A stretch of 64,000 bases of DNA from Ypsolopha sequella (GCA_934047225.1 OW204011.1:12598339-12662338); one strand, 5' to 3'; positions 44,386 through 56,200 are shown, counted from the stretch's first letter. Made by a program: numbers and translations. Notes: generated by a model from the letters alone, not told the origin.

Positions 44386-44414
44386 AGTAGACAATACAAA
44401 ACGTTATCTTAGAC

Positions 44415-44710
44415 CGCCGTTTCTTAACCTGTGGTCCGCGGACCCCTGGGGATCCCCGAGCATATGTATGGGGGTCCGCAGCTTAATCTATGGACCATTT
44501 AACAATCATAAATAAATGCCACCAAAAGTTTTTTGGCGCCAAAAAACCTTCTCATTAACGTATTTTATACGAAAAAGTACATTTTTTTTGTAATTTGTAG
44601 AACTAAAATAAAGGGTCCGAAATTTATTGCTGCTTTTTTATTAAGGGGGTTCTTAAAATTGTGCGTGATTTCCTTAGGGGTCCGTGGACAAAAAAGGTTA
44701 AGAAACGCTG
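44415..44710. mobile_element. hAT-type MITE with exact 8-bp TSD
   Basis: CGCCGTTTCTTAACCTGTGG at the left and GGTTAAGAAACGCTG at the right. TCTTAGAC is duplicated at 44407-44414 and 44711-44718. The GGTCCGCGGACCCC block is typical of such elements. Confidence 0.88.
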
Positions 44711-44791
44711 TCTTAGACCATCAAAAATTTTATCCTGCATTGATTCAAACTCTGGGCTCTTTTTAGGCTTGGTTTCAAATCTGAACAGTAT

Positions 44792-45830
44792 CATAGTATA
44801 AAACAAAGTCGCTTCCCGCTGTCTGTCCCTATGTATGCTAGATCTTTAAGGGCCTTACTATTGCCAAATGGGTACTTTCTAAAGCCTACTCCTCGTTTAT
44901 GGCCAAACCAAAAATAATGAAAAAATGTATTATGAATAATCAACTCTTAGACAACATATGCAACATTTTTCTTTTTCATACCACCAAAACTTCTGCATGA
45001 ATTTTTTTTTTACTGAATGGTGTTTTTTGACCTCAAATTCTCTACTGCTACTGAGTGGCTTGGCCGATTGAATTCATCTATGCTTTGATACATAGATAAA
45101 CTTTATAGCTATAAACATAACATAAGATTATTCAATCGAGTAATCACGTCCAAGTGAAAAGTATAATTTTCTCCTATTTCGCCCTCTCAAGGACGCAGCG
45201 AGCGTCGTAACAGCCACTATGAATTGCGCGCTGATATGAACGTTATTTCAATGTCGTTTCCGTTGATATTTGTAGTGACAAATATCGAGCTGCTAATTTG
45301 GCGATGGTAATCGCCTTAAGGCGATATGCGAAAGATATACGGGTGTTTCTTTTCTCTGTATTTCATGAAATAAAAGGAAAATTATAATCAGATTCTGGTA
45401 TATGCATTTTGACTATATAATCTAGGGTTTTGAAATTGGAAAACATGTTTGGATAAATTTTGCTCGATAGAAATAATTGTTGAAATGAGGTCTTCAAACA
45501 CACTTTTTCTCCTCGTTTGACGAATAGGTACCATATACAGAACTCAAACATATTTTATTAGGTGTGTTTTAACAATATCTGGAGATTTGATATTTGAAAC
45601 TTTGTTAGCTATTTTAGTTTTTTCATAATAATTATAAAACTAAAACTTTTCGCTTTCGCCCTGAATCCGCCCCTCTCGTACTGAGCGTGTTTTCGTTTGG
45701 AGTGACAGTGACAAAAATAAAATTCTCATAAAACTACGCAAGGGATTTTGATGTGTTTTTTTTAATAGATGATTCAAGAGGCTTATATGTATAATACATG
45801 CCCATGCAAAGCCGGGGCGGGTCGCTACTA
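44792..45830 (+). mobile_element. Helitron split by a TTAA insertion
   Basis: The left part AACAAAGTCGCTTCCCGCTG..GATCTTTAA and right part AAACTACGCAAGGGATTTTG..GGGGCGGGTCGCTACTAGT belong to one common lepidopteran Helitron. Between them lies 44850-45730, bordered by TTAA at the left and TAAA at the right. Confidence 0.65.
45316..45731 (-). mobile_element. TTAA-family MITE type A, copy 3
   Basis: TTAAGGCGATATGCG starts the copy, and AAATAAAATTCTCAT is near its end. It lies within the insertion that splits the Helitron at 44792-45830. Confidence 0.65.
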
Positions 45831-46104
45831 GTAAGAAATAAAATTCTTTGCTTATGTACTGTACATATATTTGCGCGGTTTTATCATTTTAAACTGTTTG
45901 CCGAGCTTGCGTAAATCAACTTATCCTAGACGACTGGGCTGATAGCGTTGTTATCTACCACTTGATATGTCGAGTGTATCCATTGACGTCAAAATAAGGC
46001 GGACTTTTTGCTAACAAAAAACTGAAGCACCCATAGTATGCCGATCCGCTTGTCCGCACGGGCCCGCCATGCACACATGCACATTATAGATAGCCGATTT
46101 CCAT

Positions 46105-46455
46105 AGCTGATGCCGGGCTCGACTGTGGAGGTACCACCATCTTACTTGGAGACCCCTCGAAGTAATTCGGGGGAGAGTAAGAGGACAGCTCACAGGCAAA
46201 AAACCAGGAGGCCTACCATGCCTGGGACCGATGGATGGCGGTATATCCATCCCTAATAGCCGGGCTTTATATGGAACATACTGGTGATGGGCAGCGGCGT
46301 TACTGGTGCGAGGGTTCCGGCACCGCGCTCACCAACCCGCCTGCCCAGCGTGTGTGACTGTGAGTATGGGCAATTCTTCCAGGATGACCGCCGGGAGTGG
46401 CAAAGTCCTGGAAAGGCTTATGTCCAGCAGTGAACGAACTAGGCTGATGGATGGA
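46105..46455 (+). mobile_element. LINE 3' end with (GATG) tail, copy 4
   Basis: It runs from GATGCCGGGCTCGACTGTGG to AGGCTGATGGATGGAT. It is the longest of the uninterrupted copies in the window. Confidence 0.7.
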
Positions 46456-47434
46456 TTTCCACGGTAAATTCACTCACACACTTACAAACCGCCGACATTG
46501 CGATATGGGAACATACCATAGCATTAAAAAAAAAACTTTCAGCGGTTATACGCCATTTTTGAAAATGTTAATTATGTTATGTTGTGTTAATTCGAAAACC
46601 ATTTCGAGATTTTGGTTTAAGGGTCGGTGTTCCGAGATTCGGGGTTCGGGGTTATTGCTTTTTAAGAAGGTAAAAATTCAAATTTCTGAACAAAATAAAT
46701 ACCACTTGTTACCTTACAAGATGAAGTGTAGGTTCATTAAAAAAAATCACGGCAATAATCTATAGTAACTTCAGAAAAAAAACAGGAATTTCAAGAAAAT
46801 CTCTTGAATAGCATTGCAGCGCTACGGGTGTAACCTGAACTTGACATCCTGTTTTTTTTTTTTCTGAAGCTACTATACATTAGTGCCAAGATTTTTTTTA
46901 ATGAACCTGTACTTCATCTTGTAAGGTAACAAGTGGTATTTATTTTGTTCAGAAATTAATATTTTACTATCTTAAAAAGCCATAACCCCGAACCCTGTTT
47001 TGCCCAATCTCGGAACTCCGACTCCGTATTTTAGAAATTGTAATCTAAAAAACCTCATGACGATGTATATTTTTACGAAAAAGCTGCAACTTCTATTTGC
47101 CTTTGTGTGACGTCACTTGAGAAAAGGCTGTTTAGAAATGTGTCCTTTGCTATCAAGATAAATTTATAGTAATTTGCTTCAGACTAATTTGACAGATCAG
47201 AAGACAGACAGAGACATAGGTACCACTTTTTTTTTCAAGCAATCATACATCAGTATAATACCTAAAATGCCCCAAGTGACGTCATATCTGCAAATTCTTT
47301 GAAAAAATCATAAAAAATAATTACCAAATTTTATACCATGATAATGAAAAATTATGAATACTCTCCGAAGAAAAAAAAACGTTTGAATTATATGGAAACA
47401 TGTTATATTTTAATACATTTTTATGAAAGATAAT

Positions 47435-47540
47435 AAAGCCAATTCTGAAGGCTTTAATTTTAGTTTTAGTGCTGTCAAAACTTAAATTTTTCCAAAGCAA
47501 TTTAGCTTCTATTTCTTACATTAAAGGACTATTTTGGAAT
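47435..47540 (+). mobile_element. AGCCGATTC-family fragment upstream of the CNNM-like exon
   Basis: AAGCCAATTCTGAAGGCTTT through TTAGCTTCTATTTC matches 6590-6725. It ends about 290 bp before the proposed start codon. Confidence 0.5.
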
Positions 47541-47785
47541 GAAGACAATTAAGACGAAACTAAATGGAACTGTCAAAGTTCATGTTACACGGAATCCCAA
47601 AAACTTATCGCTGCACCGAACCTTGAATCGAGTGCTAAAAGACAGAATCGATCGATTAAAAAAGTTACAACATGCAACTAATCGAAACACGTCCCTACAT
47701 AATATCAACATAGCGTACAACATAGGTACCTACCTACTCACACTAATCACTTTATTATCTCTCACTCGCGCGCGTCCTCCGATCG

Positions 47786-47806
47786 CTCGCTCGCTCGCTC
47801 GCTCAC
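47786..47806 (+). repeat. GCTC microsatellite in the 5' region
   Basis: A short GCTC tandem run (five units) lies about 30 bp upstream of the start codon, probably in the 5' UTR. Confidence 0.6.
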
Positions 47807-47832
47807 GCTCATTCGGTAAGTGGCTAGCGGCG

Positions 47833-48230
47833 ATGGCGGCAGTGCGTGCAGTGTTACGGACTAGTGGCTTATTTTTATTGTTATTCTTAATTTTAGACAC
47901 CTCAGCGGTGTCGCCACCATGGATATTATCTGTGAGAATCAATGAGAAGACGTGTTCTAATTTTAAATGTGATTACGATTTGTACGTGCATGGATTAAAT
48001 GTAAACGAGTGGTCGTTGACTTCCGCGCCGGGTATACGGGGCAGTGAATGTAGAAACTCGGACTTTTTGCTCGTGAAAAGTTTGGATTCGAATTCGAATT
48101 TCGAATTTGACGTTCCGAATTCAGATGAGAAGTTGTATTTCTGCGCGAAAGCAGATGGAGTTTGGTTCCATCAAGGAGACAGTTTATATTTGGAACCTAC
48201 AAATGACGTCAGCTCGCGAACGGCGGGGCA
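47833..48230 (+). CDS. first coding exon, CNNM/Unextended-like magnesium transporter
   Basis: The ATG in GCGGCGATGGCGGC has a good context. The exon encodes a signal peptide (MAAVRAVLRTSGLFLLLFLI) and an extracellular domain: LYVHGLNVNEWSL, then ECRNSDFLLVKSL, NFEFDVPNSDEKLYFCAKA and GVWFHQGDSLYLEP. The order (Y-G-x-N-x-W, C-x-x-SD, then YxC, then a W-x-H-x-G block) resembles the N-terminal extracellular domain of CNNM proteins, which have a DUF21 membrane domain and CBS pair downstream. The donor is GGGCA|GTAAGT, phase 2. An in-frame ATG at 47539 would add 98 residues without a signal peptide and overlap a repeat, so it is less likely. Downstream exons were not found in 48231-64000. Confidence 0.6.
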
Positions 48231-48547
48231 GTAAGTACATTCGTAATCGGCTTTTGCATACCTAATTAATTTTTTATTTACCGCGAAAAATCCCTTCAGA
48301 TTTCAAACCGCTTCATTTACAAGTAACCAAACCTTGTTTATCTACCCTATTCTCACATATAAAAAAAAAATCTAGTAACTGCAATGAGACACGCTCATTT
48401 TGGTAAACTTTGAAAATCTAGCAAACTTTCATAAAAATAAAAACAGTTTCATGCATAAGTACATTACATTGCATACTTATTATTATTTTTATTAATCCAA
48501 CTTACCGTAATGCAATGTTAGATCACGTGTGTGTTGTGTGCGTCATT

Positions 48548-48697
48548 CCAGCAGGTCCTCTAAAAAGGCCGCTTTGGATGAATCATTATGATTTCTTTCT
48601 AACGCCGTCTCTTTTGCACGCGTGAAAAAACTCTTGACTCCATCCTACTTTCAAATAATTTTATGATTCACCCAAGTCGGCCTTTTTAGATCCCCTG
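48548..48697. mobile_element. CTCTAAAAAGGCCG MITE, second locus
   Basis: GGTCCTCTAAAAAGGCCGCT is mirrored by AAGTCGGCCTTTTTAGATCC. The centre GCCGTCTCTTTTGCACGCGT matches 27160-27432. Confidence 0.7.
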
Positions 48698-48829
48698 GCC
48701 TCTTTATGAAATAGCGAAAATTATTCATTACGTATTTAAGAGGCGTTTATTAAGAAATAATTTTAACGGCCAAAATGTAACTTTTAGCTAAAAACATTAT
48801 TGTCAAAAGTTTGTTATATGAATAATAGT

Positions 48830-49178
48830 AGTTAATGCTAGAAGGGCGAAAAGGAATAAATTACGAGGACGAGTAATTTATTGCTTTTACGCCCGTGTAT
48901 CATACTACGTTTTTCAATGCAGTGTGAGGAAATAAAACAAATATAATCGTGTGAACTTTAAATTATGATTGGCTCAAAAGGACTGTATCCAGAGCCGTTA
49001 AACAGTGGAAAAAAAAAGTATAACATTTATGGTACCTACACAGGAAAGGCTGCAGGTTAGCCAACCATTGTAAATAAATTTAAAAAATTATAATAAAGCC
49101 CTAGGGAAAAATAATCGACTTTCTGTTCGGTTTTGATGCATAAAAAGTGGGCTTTTACAAGCACTTGCATTGAAAACA
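48830..49178 (+). mobile_element. GGGCGAAAAGGAATAAA element, copy 1
   Basis: It matches 56540-56925: GGGCGAAAAGGAATAAATTA, TTTACGCCCGTGTATCATAC, TATGATTGGCTCAAAAGGA and GGTTAGCCAACCATTG. The second copy is itself an insertion in another element. Confidence 0.6.
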
Positions 49179-50071
49179 TATTTTTAATGGTATATTACAA
49201 TCTATAAAACAGTTGGCTTTTCCATAGTTGTGTTACCCAGCCGTAAATACATAAAATAATCTAATATCACGCTCATGGAAAATCCAATTATTTTGAAGCT
49301 ACCATAATATCATTAAAAATTATGTTTATGCAAATAGCAAACTTTTAACAATAAGTTAGCTAAACGTTGTATTTTGGCCTTTATAATTATTTCTTCATAT
49401 TTTGTTACAAATCCAGAGAAGCGATATGTCAAAGTTTTAGCGTCCCTGTTACTCTATATCCAAAATTATTGTCTATGGGAATTAAAAATATACTACTTGG
49501 CTAAAATTATACTACGTTTCGTTTTTCGTCGATGTTTGTTTTGAATTTAAATAAAATAGCGTATTTGTGAGCGAAATTAAAAAAAAATTCTAAACATATT
49601 CATAATTTCCTAAAATAGCCTCTTTGTTAGTGGAAATTTTTAATAAATTTAGCAAAAATGTTCATAACGCACAGAAATTCCCTATATTGTAGGGTAAATG
49701 TTAAAAAGCAAAACGTCTCAACCAATAAAACAAGTCGGTCGGCTTGAAGATAAAATTATGGTATTTTTACGTAGTATAGTTCCATTACGATACTACATAC
49801 TGCATGTCATGAAAATATGGTACAAATAGTATAATTATACTACGAAATCCAACCCTGCTCCATATGCGAAAAACCTCTCAGTGCTAGAGAGATGGATTTG
49901 AGGAAAAGTAGCAAAATGTATGCACATGCACATATTAGCCAAGCTGTATATTTTTACAATCAGCTCTTTAATACCTTCAATTTGATACTTAAATATTTGT
50001 ATAAAATATATATTTTTTTATTTCTCATTTGTATTCAACTTTTTTGAAATCGCTATAGTTTTCCTGTAATG

Positions 50072-50296
50072 AGCGTTTTTCTCGTTGTTTTTTTTTCTTA
50101 GTTCTTAGCTTTCCTCCAGATGGCGCTGTCCATGTTACTATAGAGATAAAATGTGTTTGTAGCAATTAATGTCAAAGTGGTTTTTCGTTTGTTTGGAATC
50201 TGTGCAAATTTTGTCTTTGATTCTGTTGCTAAAGAATACGACAGTGCCATCTAGGAATCTTATTATAACACTAAATTTGACATAGGGAAAAACGCT
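50072..50296. mobile_element. MITE with AGCGTTTTTC ends, copy 2
   Basis: It is the partner of 401-633. It contains CCAGATGGCGCTGTCC. Confidence 0.6.
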
Positions 50297-50443
50297 GGCT
50301 ATAACTGTTTTTTTTTTATATTTCTTTTTAACTTTCGCTGTTCAGGCACCTTACTTACACTCGACGATTTTCATTGTAGGTAGGTATATTGCAGTTGTAC
50401 CTAGCTCGCGTTAACATAGGTCGGTACCATCAATGCACATTTT

Positions 50444-51200
50444 TAGGGTTCCGTAGTACCTAAAATGTACAAATAAAGCCCCTATTGTGAGACTCCGTTG
50501 TCCGTCCGTCCGTATGTCACAGCCTCATAACTTAAGCACCGTTAAAGATAAAGACATGAAATTTGGGATAAAAAAAATAGGATTAAATTGCCCACATATC
50601 AAGGTGTAAAAAAATATATAAAAAATTTCAAATTGTTCAAAATATTTCTAAAACAAAAGTGAGAAAAATAAAAAATATCACCTACCCTAAAAATACAATA
50701 TGGGTATCAAATTTTGATTGTAAAATATATACTTTTACTATATTTACTGGCACTGGTTTCTAGAAATCTTCAAAAAACCACAAAAATATGTATGTCCCCC
50801 CACCCCTTATATCCGAAACTGGTGGACCGAAAAATATGAAAAAAATTTCGATTATAGATCTTAATTGGCCAATTATAGAAAACTTTAGCGGTTTAAAAAA
50901 AGTTGAGGAAAAATGAGACATGAAAAAAAGAAATAAAAAAATAAAAAAAATATTTTATTAAAATACAATATGAGTATCAAATTGTTGGTATTAAAAAGCT
51001 GATTGTAAAAATATATAGTTTGGCTATATTTAATTCATCTATTTCAAGAAATCCTTAAAGAACCATAAAAGAATGTCTGTCCCCTCCCCAAATTGAATAT
51101 TGAATATTGAATATCTCCAAAATTGGTGGACCGAAAAATATGAAAATGACGAAAAAATTACAAATAGGTACGCGAGTCTGACTCGCACTTGGCCCGTTTT
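50444..51200. mobile_element. GGTTCCGTAGTACC dispersed element, copy 3
   Basis: It starts AGGGTTCCGTAGTACCTAAA and ends with GCGAGTCTGACTCGCACTTG then GCCCGTTTTTT. The end matches the right end at 61780-61803. Confidence 0.65.
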
Positions 51201-51430
51201 TTCATTATAATTTAGCTTCTTTGGCCTGACATAGTAATAAATTTCTAACTGAATCGTAAATTTAGTAAACAATGAGTAATTAAAAGAGTAATAGTTATAA
51301 ACATGCAAATGAAATGAGTAGGTACCTATTGGATGTCAATATAAGCTAAGCAATATCATTTCAACACTATATTCTGTCTCTTTCTTACTTGTTAATATTT
51401 GTTTTTATGAACGAGCCCTGTAAAAACCAC

Positions 51431-51935
51431 TTAAGGTGGCTCCGTCGGAAAAATTAGCAACTCGATTCGTGGTGGTTGAAATATCGAACAAAACCAATGT
51501 ATTAAAATAAAGTTCTTACTCGTATCAGCTCGCACTGCAATATGGCTGTTACGTCAGTCGCTGCGGCTGACAAGTGCGAAAATAGAGCGTTTTTAATTTA
51601 TTTTATCTAAAATAAAATGAATTTCCAAGAACTGAGAAAACCATATCATTTAATATTATTTTGTGTAGAAGTTAATTAATTTTTATACTGTTTCCATAAT
51701 AACTGTACCAGTTATATTTTTACAAGTGGACAAAAATCGAGAAATAAGGGTTAACTTAGAATTTTCTTGCTTCACTTCTGTATATTAAAATAAAATTCAG
51801 GAAAAACCACATCACTATGTGTATCATGTAGATTACTATGTATTTTTCTTCTATTAAAAAATGCTATAGTTACCGTATAAAATGGTTACAAAGTTACTCA
51901 GTTCAAGGTCGTTGGCGTTGGGAGAAACCCAAAAT
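51431..51935 (-). mobile_element. CTTAAGGTGNCTYCRTCGGAAA element, uninterrupted copy
   Basis: It is the inverse of 56436-57506. Shared words include ATTCGTGGTGGTTGAAAT, CTATAGTTACCGTATAAAAT and GTCGTTGGCGTTGGGAGAAA. It gives the empty sites for two insertions in the other copy. Confidence 0.75.
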
Positions 51936-52369
51936 TCAAAATTCAGAAAGTTTATTTTGCAAAGTAGGTATATATAATACACGTTTCACAAGTCAAATTT
52001 TAATCTTACAAAAATATATGTAATAAAATAATAAATGTACATGAACTACTTAGATTAAATGTTTATTTAATTTATGTAGCAATATATATACGATTAAAAT
52101 TATAGGTAAAATATTATTATACAAGGTGAAATCCAATCAACCGCCCGAACCCATACCGGAGACCCGGCCAGGGACCAGGACCAAGGTTCAATGATCACCA
52201 ACCGAGACCCCAGCACGAATCCAGGCGGCCGACCAAATCCCATCCAATATACTACATAGTAATAGGTTACATACATGCCTACCTCCGCCCATTCGATTGC
52301 ACCCTTGAATAGTTCGGTTCCTACTGCGCTTTCAGGCATGCGTGACACACCCCTCCTGAGCAAATCCAA

Positions 52370-52530
52370 TCCAATCCAATCCTATCGGTCCACTGCTGGA
52401 CATAGCCCTCTCCAAGGGCACGCCACATTTTTCTATCCTCGGCCATCCTCATTCAGCCACTACCGGCAATCTTTTTTAGATCGTCAGTCCAGCGAGCTGG
52501 CGGGCGTCCTACACTGCGTCTGCCTGAAAA
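52370..52530 (-). pseudogene. LINE reverse transcriptase C-terminal fragment
   Basis: The minus frame reads RSVGRPPARWTDDLKKIAGS, a stop in place of Trp, then MRMAEDRKMWRALGEGYVQQ and WTD. This is the C-terminal end of an RTE-like LINE protein. The tail is a (GATTG)n run, seen as CCAATCCAATCC on plus. Confidence 0.75.
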
Positions 52531-52554
52531 AATAACGATGAATAAATAGTATGT

Positions 52555-52979
52555 TATTTAGCTATGTGAATTTTATTTTTGTCACTGTCACTTCAAGCGA
52601 AAAATCGCGCAGTGCGAGAGGGGCGGATTCAGGGCGAAAGGGAAAAAAAGTTGGTTTTATATTTTTATTAAAAAAAACTAAAATAGCTAGCAAAATTTCA
52701 AATATCAAATCTCTAGATATTGTTGAAACACACATAATAAAATATGTTTGAGTTCTGTATATGTTTCCTATTCGTCAAACGAGGAGAAAATGTGTGTTTG
52801 AAGACCTCATTTCAACAATTATTTCTATCTAGGAAAATTTATCCAAACATATTTTCCAATTTCAAAAACCTAGATTATATAGTCAAAATGCATATACCAG
52901 AATTTTATTAAAATTTTCCGTGTATTTCATAAAATATACAGAAAAGAAACACCCGTATTTTTTTCGCATATCGCCTTAA
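52555..52979 (+). mobile_element. TTAA-family MITE type A, copy 4
   Basis: TTTATTTTTGTCACTGTCAC near the left and CGCATATCGCCTTAA at the right, as in 22518-22943. Confidence 0.65.
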
Positions 52980-53094
52980 GACTGTACCTGAGCCTAGAGC
53001 ATGACCGACTCTCCTTGTATTGAAAAAAATATATTTGGTTTATTAATCTTTTCTCTAGGGATCTTACGTATAAACAATGTACTTACTAAAATTT

Positions 53095-53465
53095 ATACTT
53101 TTGTCAAAAAAAAAATGTTTTGCTACCTCTTTTTTTTTTCAAACGTTCGCTTCAAGAACGCGGTTAAGAGATCAACTTGATTTTTTTTCATAAAATAGGC
53201 AATAGAAATATGAAGATTTATCACCTAAATTCAATATTTTTTTCCCTACAAAATATTTCAGTATCAGCTAAAACCACACCAATTTGTTGTTTCGCTGCGT
53301 GATCACTAGTATTACGCGTCTAAGAACAAGAGGCCAAAGAGCCAACATATAATCGCCTCTATGAAAAGCAAATAAAGTCTTTGCCTTTAGACTTATTGTG
53401 CTGGACGGTTAATAAAAAAAGTTGCTAGGGTATGCCATCCACTCATTTTACTAGAATACCTATAT
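53095..53465 (-). mobile_element. inverse copy of the 39405 element
   Basis: CACACCAATTTGTTGTTTCG, CAACATATAATCGCCTCTAT and TCTTTGCCTTTAGACTTATT are inverses of 39410-39560. The direct-orientation remainder lies at 53993-54196, so the locus is rearranged or two copies are adjacent. Confidence 0.6.
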
Positions 53466-53754
53466 CCTAACAGTCACAAGAATAACTCTAAACTGTTCAA
53501 TGGAAATACCTACTTGTTGGCATTTCCTGCATGTTTTCCTTTCTACATGGTTTCTGAGTACACCACAACACGCCATCTTTGTTCAAGTCATTATTCCTGG
53601 TTATTATGTACTAATTTGTAAAATAAGATCCGTACAAAGAGCGGGTCTCCCTTAAAACAGGTTGTAAAACTTAAAAGGGGAGTCCCACCCCTTCACAACC
53701 TACATTTTGTAATGTAAATAAAAAATTCTTGTTTTTTTTTTAATTTTTTGGACT

Positions 53755-53905
53755 AGCTTTTGCCTGCGGCTTCACCCGCGCTGATTTAGTTTGAATTTTC
53801 CCGGGAAAAAAGTAGCCTACGTCACTCTCCGGCACATTAACTATTTCTATGCAGAAAATCACGTCGTTGCTCCGTTGCTGCGTAAAAGAAGGACAAACCA
53901 ACAAA
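53755..53905. repeat. dispersed ACTAGCTTTTGCC..GGCTTCACCCGCG repeat
   Basis: GACTAGCTTTTGCCTGCGGC then TTCACCCGCGC, TCCCGGGAAAAAAGTAGCC and GTCGTTGCTCCGTTGCTGCG. Relatives are at 3250 and, inverted, 24690-24790. Confidence 0.5.
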
Positions 53906-54491
53906 CTAACAAATATGACACATAAGAATCAAATTGCTTAAACACAAAACCAAAAAAACACCCATTTTATGAGAGTATTTTCAAAAATAAAATCGTTTGA
54001 TAACCCAAAAAAGAGGGTGGAAAACATTTTTTTTTGACAAATGTATAAATCTTAATACATTGTTTATAAGTGGAATCCCTAGATAAAAGATTGATAAATC
54101 AAATATATTTTCTTCAATATGAGGCCAGACCTAGTTTCTTCCAATGAACCCTTGAAAACCTGGTGTTGTTGATGTTCTAGCGTCAGGTGTCCCGTTAAGT
54201 ATTTGTATCTCTTTTACCAAAAAATTAAAATTAAAACATAAAGTTGTGAAAATTATTCAAATTTAGAAAATAAGACAATGAAATCCTGTAAAATTGTATA
54301 TTTCAATCACTCAGCTGGGTCCTTTAACTAATTGAGCACTTAAAATAACTAGGTAAGTACTTTTTTTATGCTTTACACTATTACATTAGTCACGCAATGG
54401 CCGACTATGTCCAAATACAAAAATACTGTCGTGTGACGTCACGCATCATAGATGTTAAACTCAGCCAAGCGTAGCATTACCATACCATGGG

Positions 54492-55390
54492 TTAAGGCGA
54501 TATGTAAAAGTTTTAGCGTCCCCGTTACTCCATATGCGAAAAAACCCTCAGTGCGAGTGGGACGGATTCGTGGAAAAGTAGCGAAAAGTCAGTTTTTTAT
54601 TTACATAAAATGTACTAAAGTTGCTATCAAAATCTCGTTTAACCAAGTCCTAGATATTATTAAAACCCATCTAACAAAATATAATTGCAGTCCATATGTC
54701 ATTCTAAATTGTTAAACCAAAAGAAATGGTGTCGAAAAAGACCTCATTTCAATAAATATTTCTGTCGAGCCGAATTTCTCCAATCGCGTTTCTGTTTAAC
54801 AGATCCCTAAAAAAAGATTCCAAGAATAATATACTATTTTATCAAAATAAAACATTTACAGTAGAGTCTTGATAATCCGAACTAGCAAAAACTAACCCCT
54901 GTTCGGACTCACGAAGCGTTCGGATTATAGTATGTAAGGAGAAAAAAAAACATTTTTATTCTTAAAATAGTGTTTAATTATATACATAGTTTAAGAGGTA
55001 CAGTAAGCAACTATACTTACTTACAAGCAAGAGAAGTTGCCGACACTCCGTCCTTTAAACTGTCTAGTATGGTGCACTTTTCGGCTATAGTCAAAGTTTT
55101 ATGTTTGCGTTTTGGTGTTGGAACCATCTTTATAACCTCAAAAAACACGCCGCGCACGAGTACAGAGCAGAAAAACGTGGAATGGACGCGCAACGTGGCA
55201 GTCGTAACTGCAGACTAATTAATAAACAACATAGCAGCGAGGCGAAGGCGAGGAAGTGGGGTGGGGTATGCAGTTCGGATTATAGCGACGTTCGGATTAG
55301 CCTGAGTACGGATTATCGAGGCTCTACTGTACTGAAGTAGATATGCAAGTTCTAAAAGTGACGATTTTTTTTCCGTAACGTCTTTACTCG
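54492..55390 (+). mobile_element. TTAA-family MITE type B with nested Tigger-type MITE
   Basis: TTAAGGCGATATGTAAAAGT starts the copy. It continues to ACATTTA at 54858, is interrupted to 55329, and resumes CTGAAGTAGATATGCAAG. The uninterrupted order is seen at 62815-62840. Confidence 0.75.
54859..55329. mobile_element. pogo/Tigger-type MITE, TA target
   Basis: CAGTAGAGTCTTGATAATCC at the left and GGATTATCGAGGCTCTACTG at the right. TA at 54857-54858 and 55330-55331. The interior contains extra TTCGGATTATAG repeats near both ends. Confidence 0.85.
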
Positions 55391-55444
55391 TTTTAGTTTT
55401 ACGGCCTCGTCGACCAATTAATTAATGGTGACCTCAGGCGTAAT

Positions 55445-55655
55445 TATTTTTTTATTAAAATGTACTAAAGTTGCTATCAAAATGTTGTTTAACCAAGTCC
55501 TAGATATTGTTAAAACCCATCTAATAAAATATAATTGCAGTCCATATGTCATTCTAAATTGTCAAACCAGGAGAATTGGTGTCGAAAAAGACCTCATTTC
55601 AATAAATATTTCTGTCGAGCCGAATTTCTCCAATCGCCTTTCTGTTTTAACAGAT
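55445..55655 (+). mobile_element. TTAA type B fragment
   Basis: AATGTACTAAAGTTGCTATC through CCAATCGCCTTTCTGTTTTA repeats the middle of 62456-62880, without either tip. Confidence 0.6.
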
Positions 55656-55891
55656 CGCCGGAACACCTCTGACACCCTCTCGGGGATTCATGTCGTGTGT
55701 ATATTTTGACTACCGAATAATAAATGAATCATTCAGCTCGAGCGGCCTGAACTTCAATTGAAATAAATCAACTACGATTACAGTTTCATTGAAAGCAATA
55801 AAGGGAATGTTTACAACAAAAAACCGGTCAAGTGCGTGTAGGACACGTGACCTGAGGGTTCCGTACCATTTAAATAGGTTAATATACTTAA

Positions 55892-56200
55892 ATAGAATAG
55901 AATAGAAAATCGTTTATTTACAGTCACAATCACACACAACACAGAAAAAGAAGACATAAGACATGAAGAAAATTTCAAAATTTCAATAAAAAAATGAAAA
56001 TTAAAACAAAATAATTTAACACTAAGTAACACTTAAAATTATCACACATTGAAACAGAACAAAAACAGTACATGTACTTAATCTACCTTAAACGCGAGTG
56101 AGATCGTGACGGCAAAAAGGTTCTGACTCAGCATAGTTTTGCAGACGGATCTGCAACGCTGGTTATTCTGCCAGAACCAGATAAATACATCGACCCATGC
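55892..56200 (-). mobile_element. LINE 3' end with (TAGAA) tail
   Basis: AATAGAATAGAATAGAAAAT then CGTTTATTTACAGTC marks the tail end on plus. Upstream (minus sense) is GATCTCACTCGCG-type 3' UTR. No RT motif remains. Confidence 0.45.

Larger units (their letters stand above)
36700..47430. other. gene-free repeat mosaic
   Basis: No intact gene was found. The segment is made of foldback MITEs, CWG- and TTAA-target elements, two hAT-type insertions, LINE ends and a split Helitron, most listed separately. A CAGGGTG..TGGTAATTCG dispersed repeat begins at 36825. A stop-interrupted coding-like frame is noted at 41851-42420. Confidence 0.6.

Noticed and set aside
47539..47832. 98-residue N-terminal extension of the CNNM-like protein
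   Set aside because: It lacks a signal peptide, begins beside a transposon fragment, and would place the hydrophobic signal internally. The ATG at 47833 has a better context.
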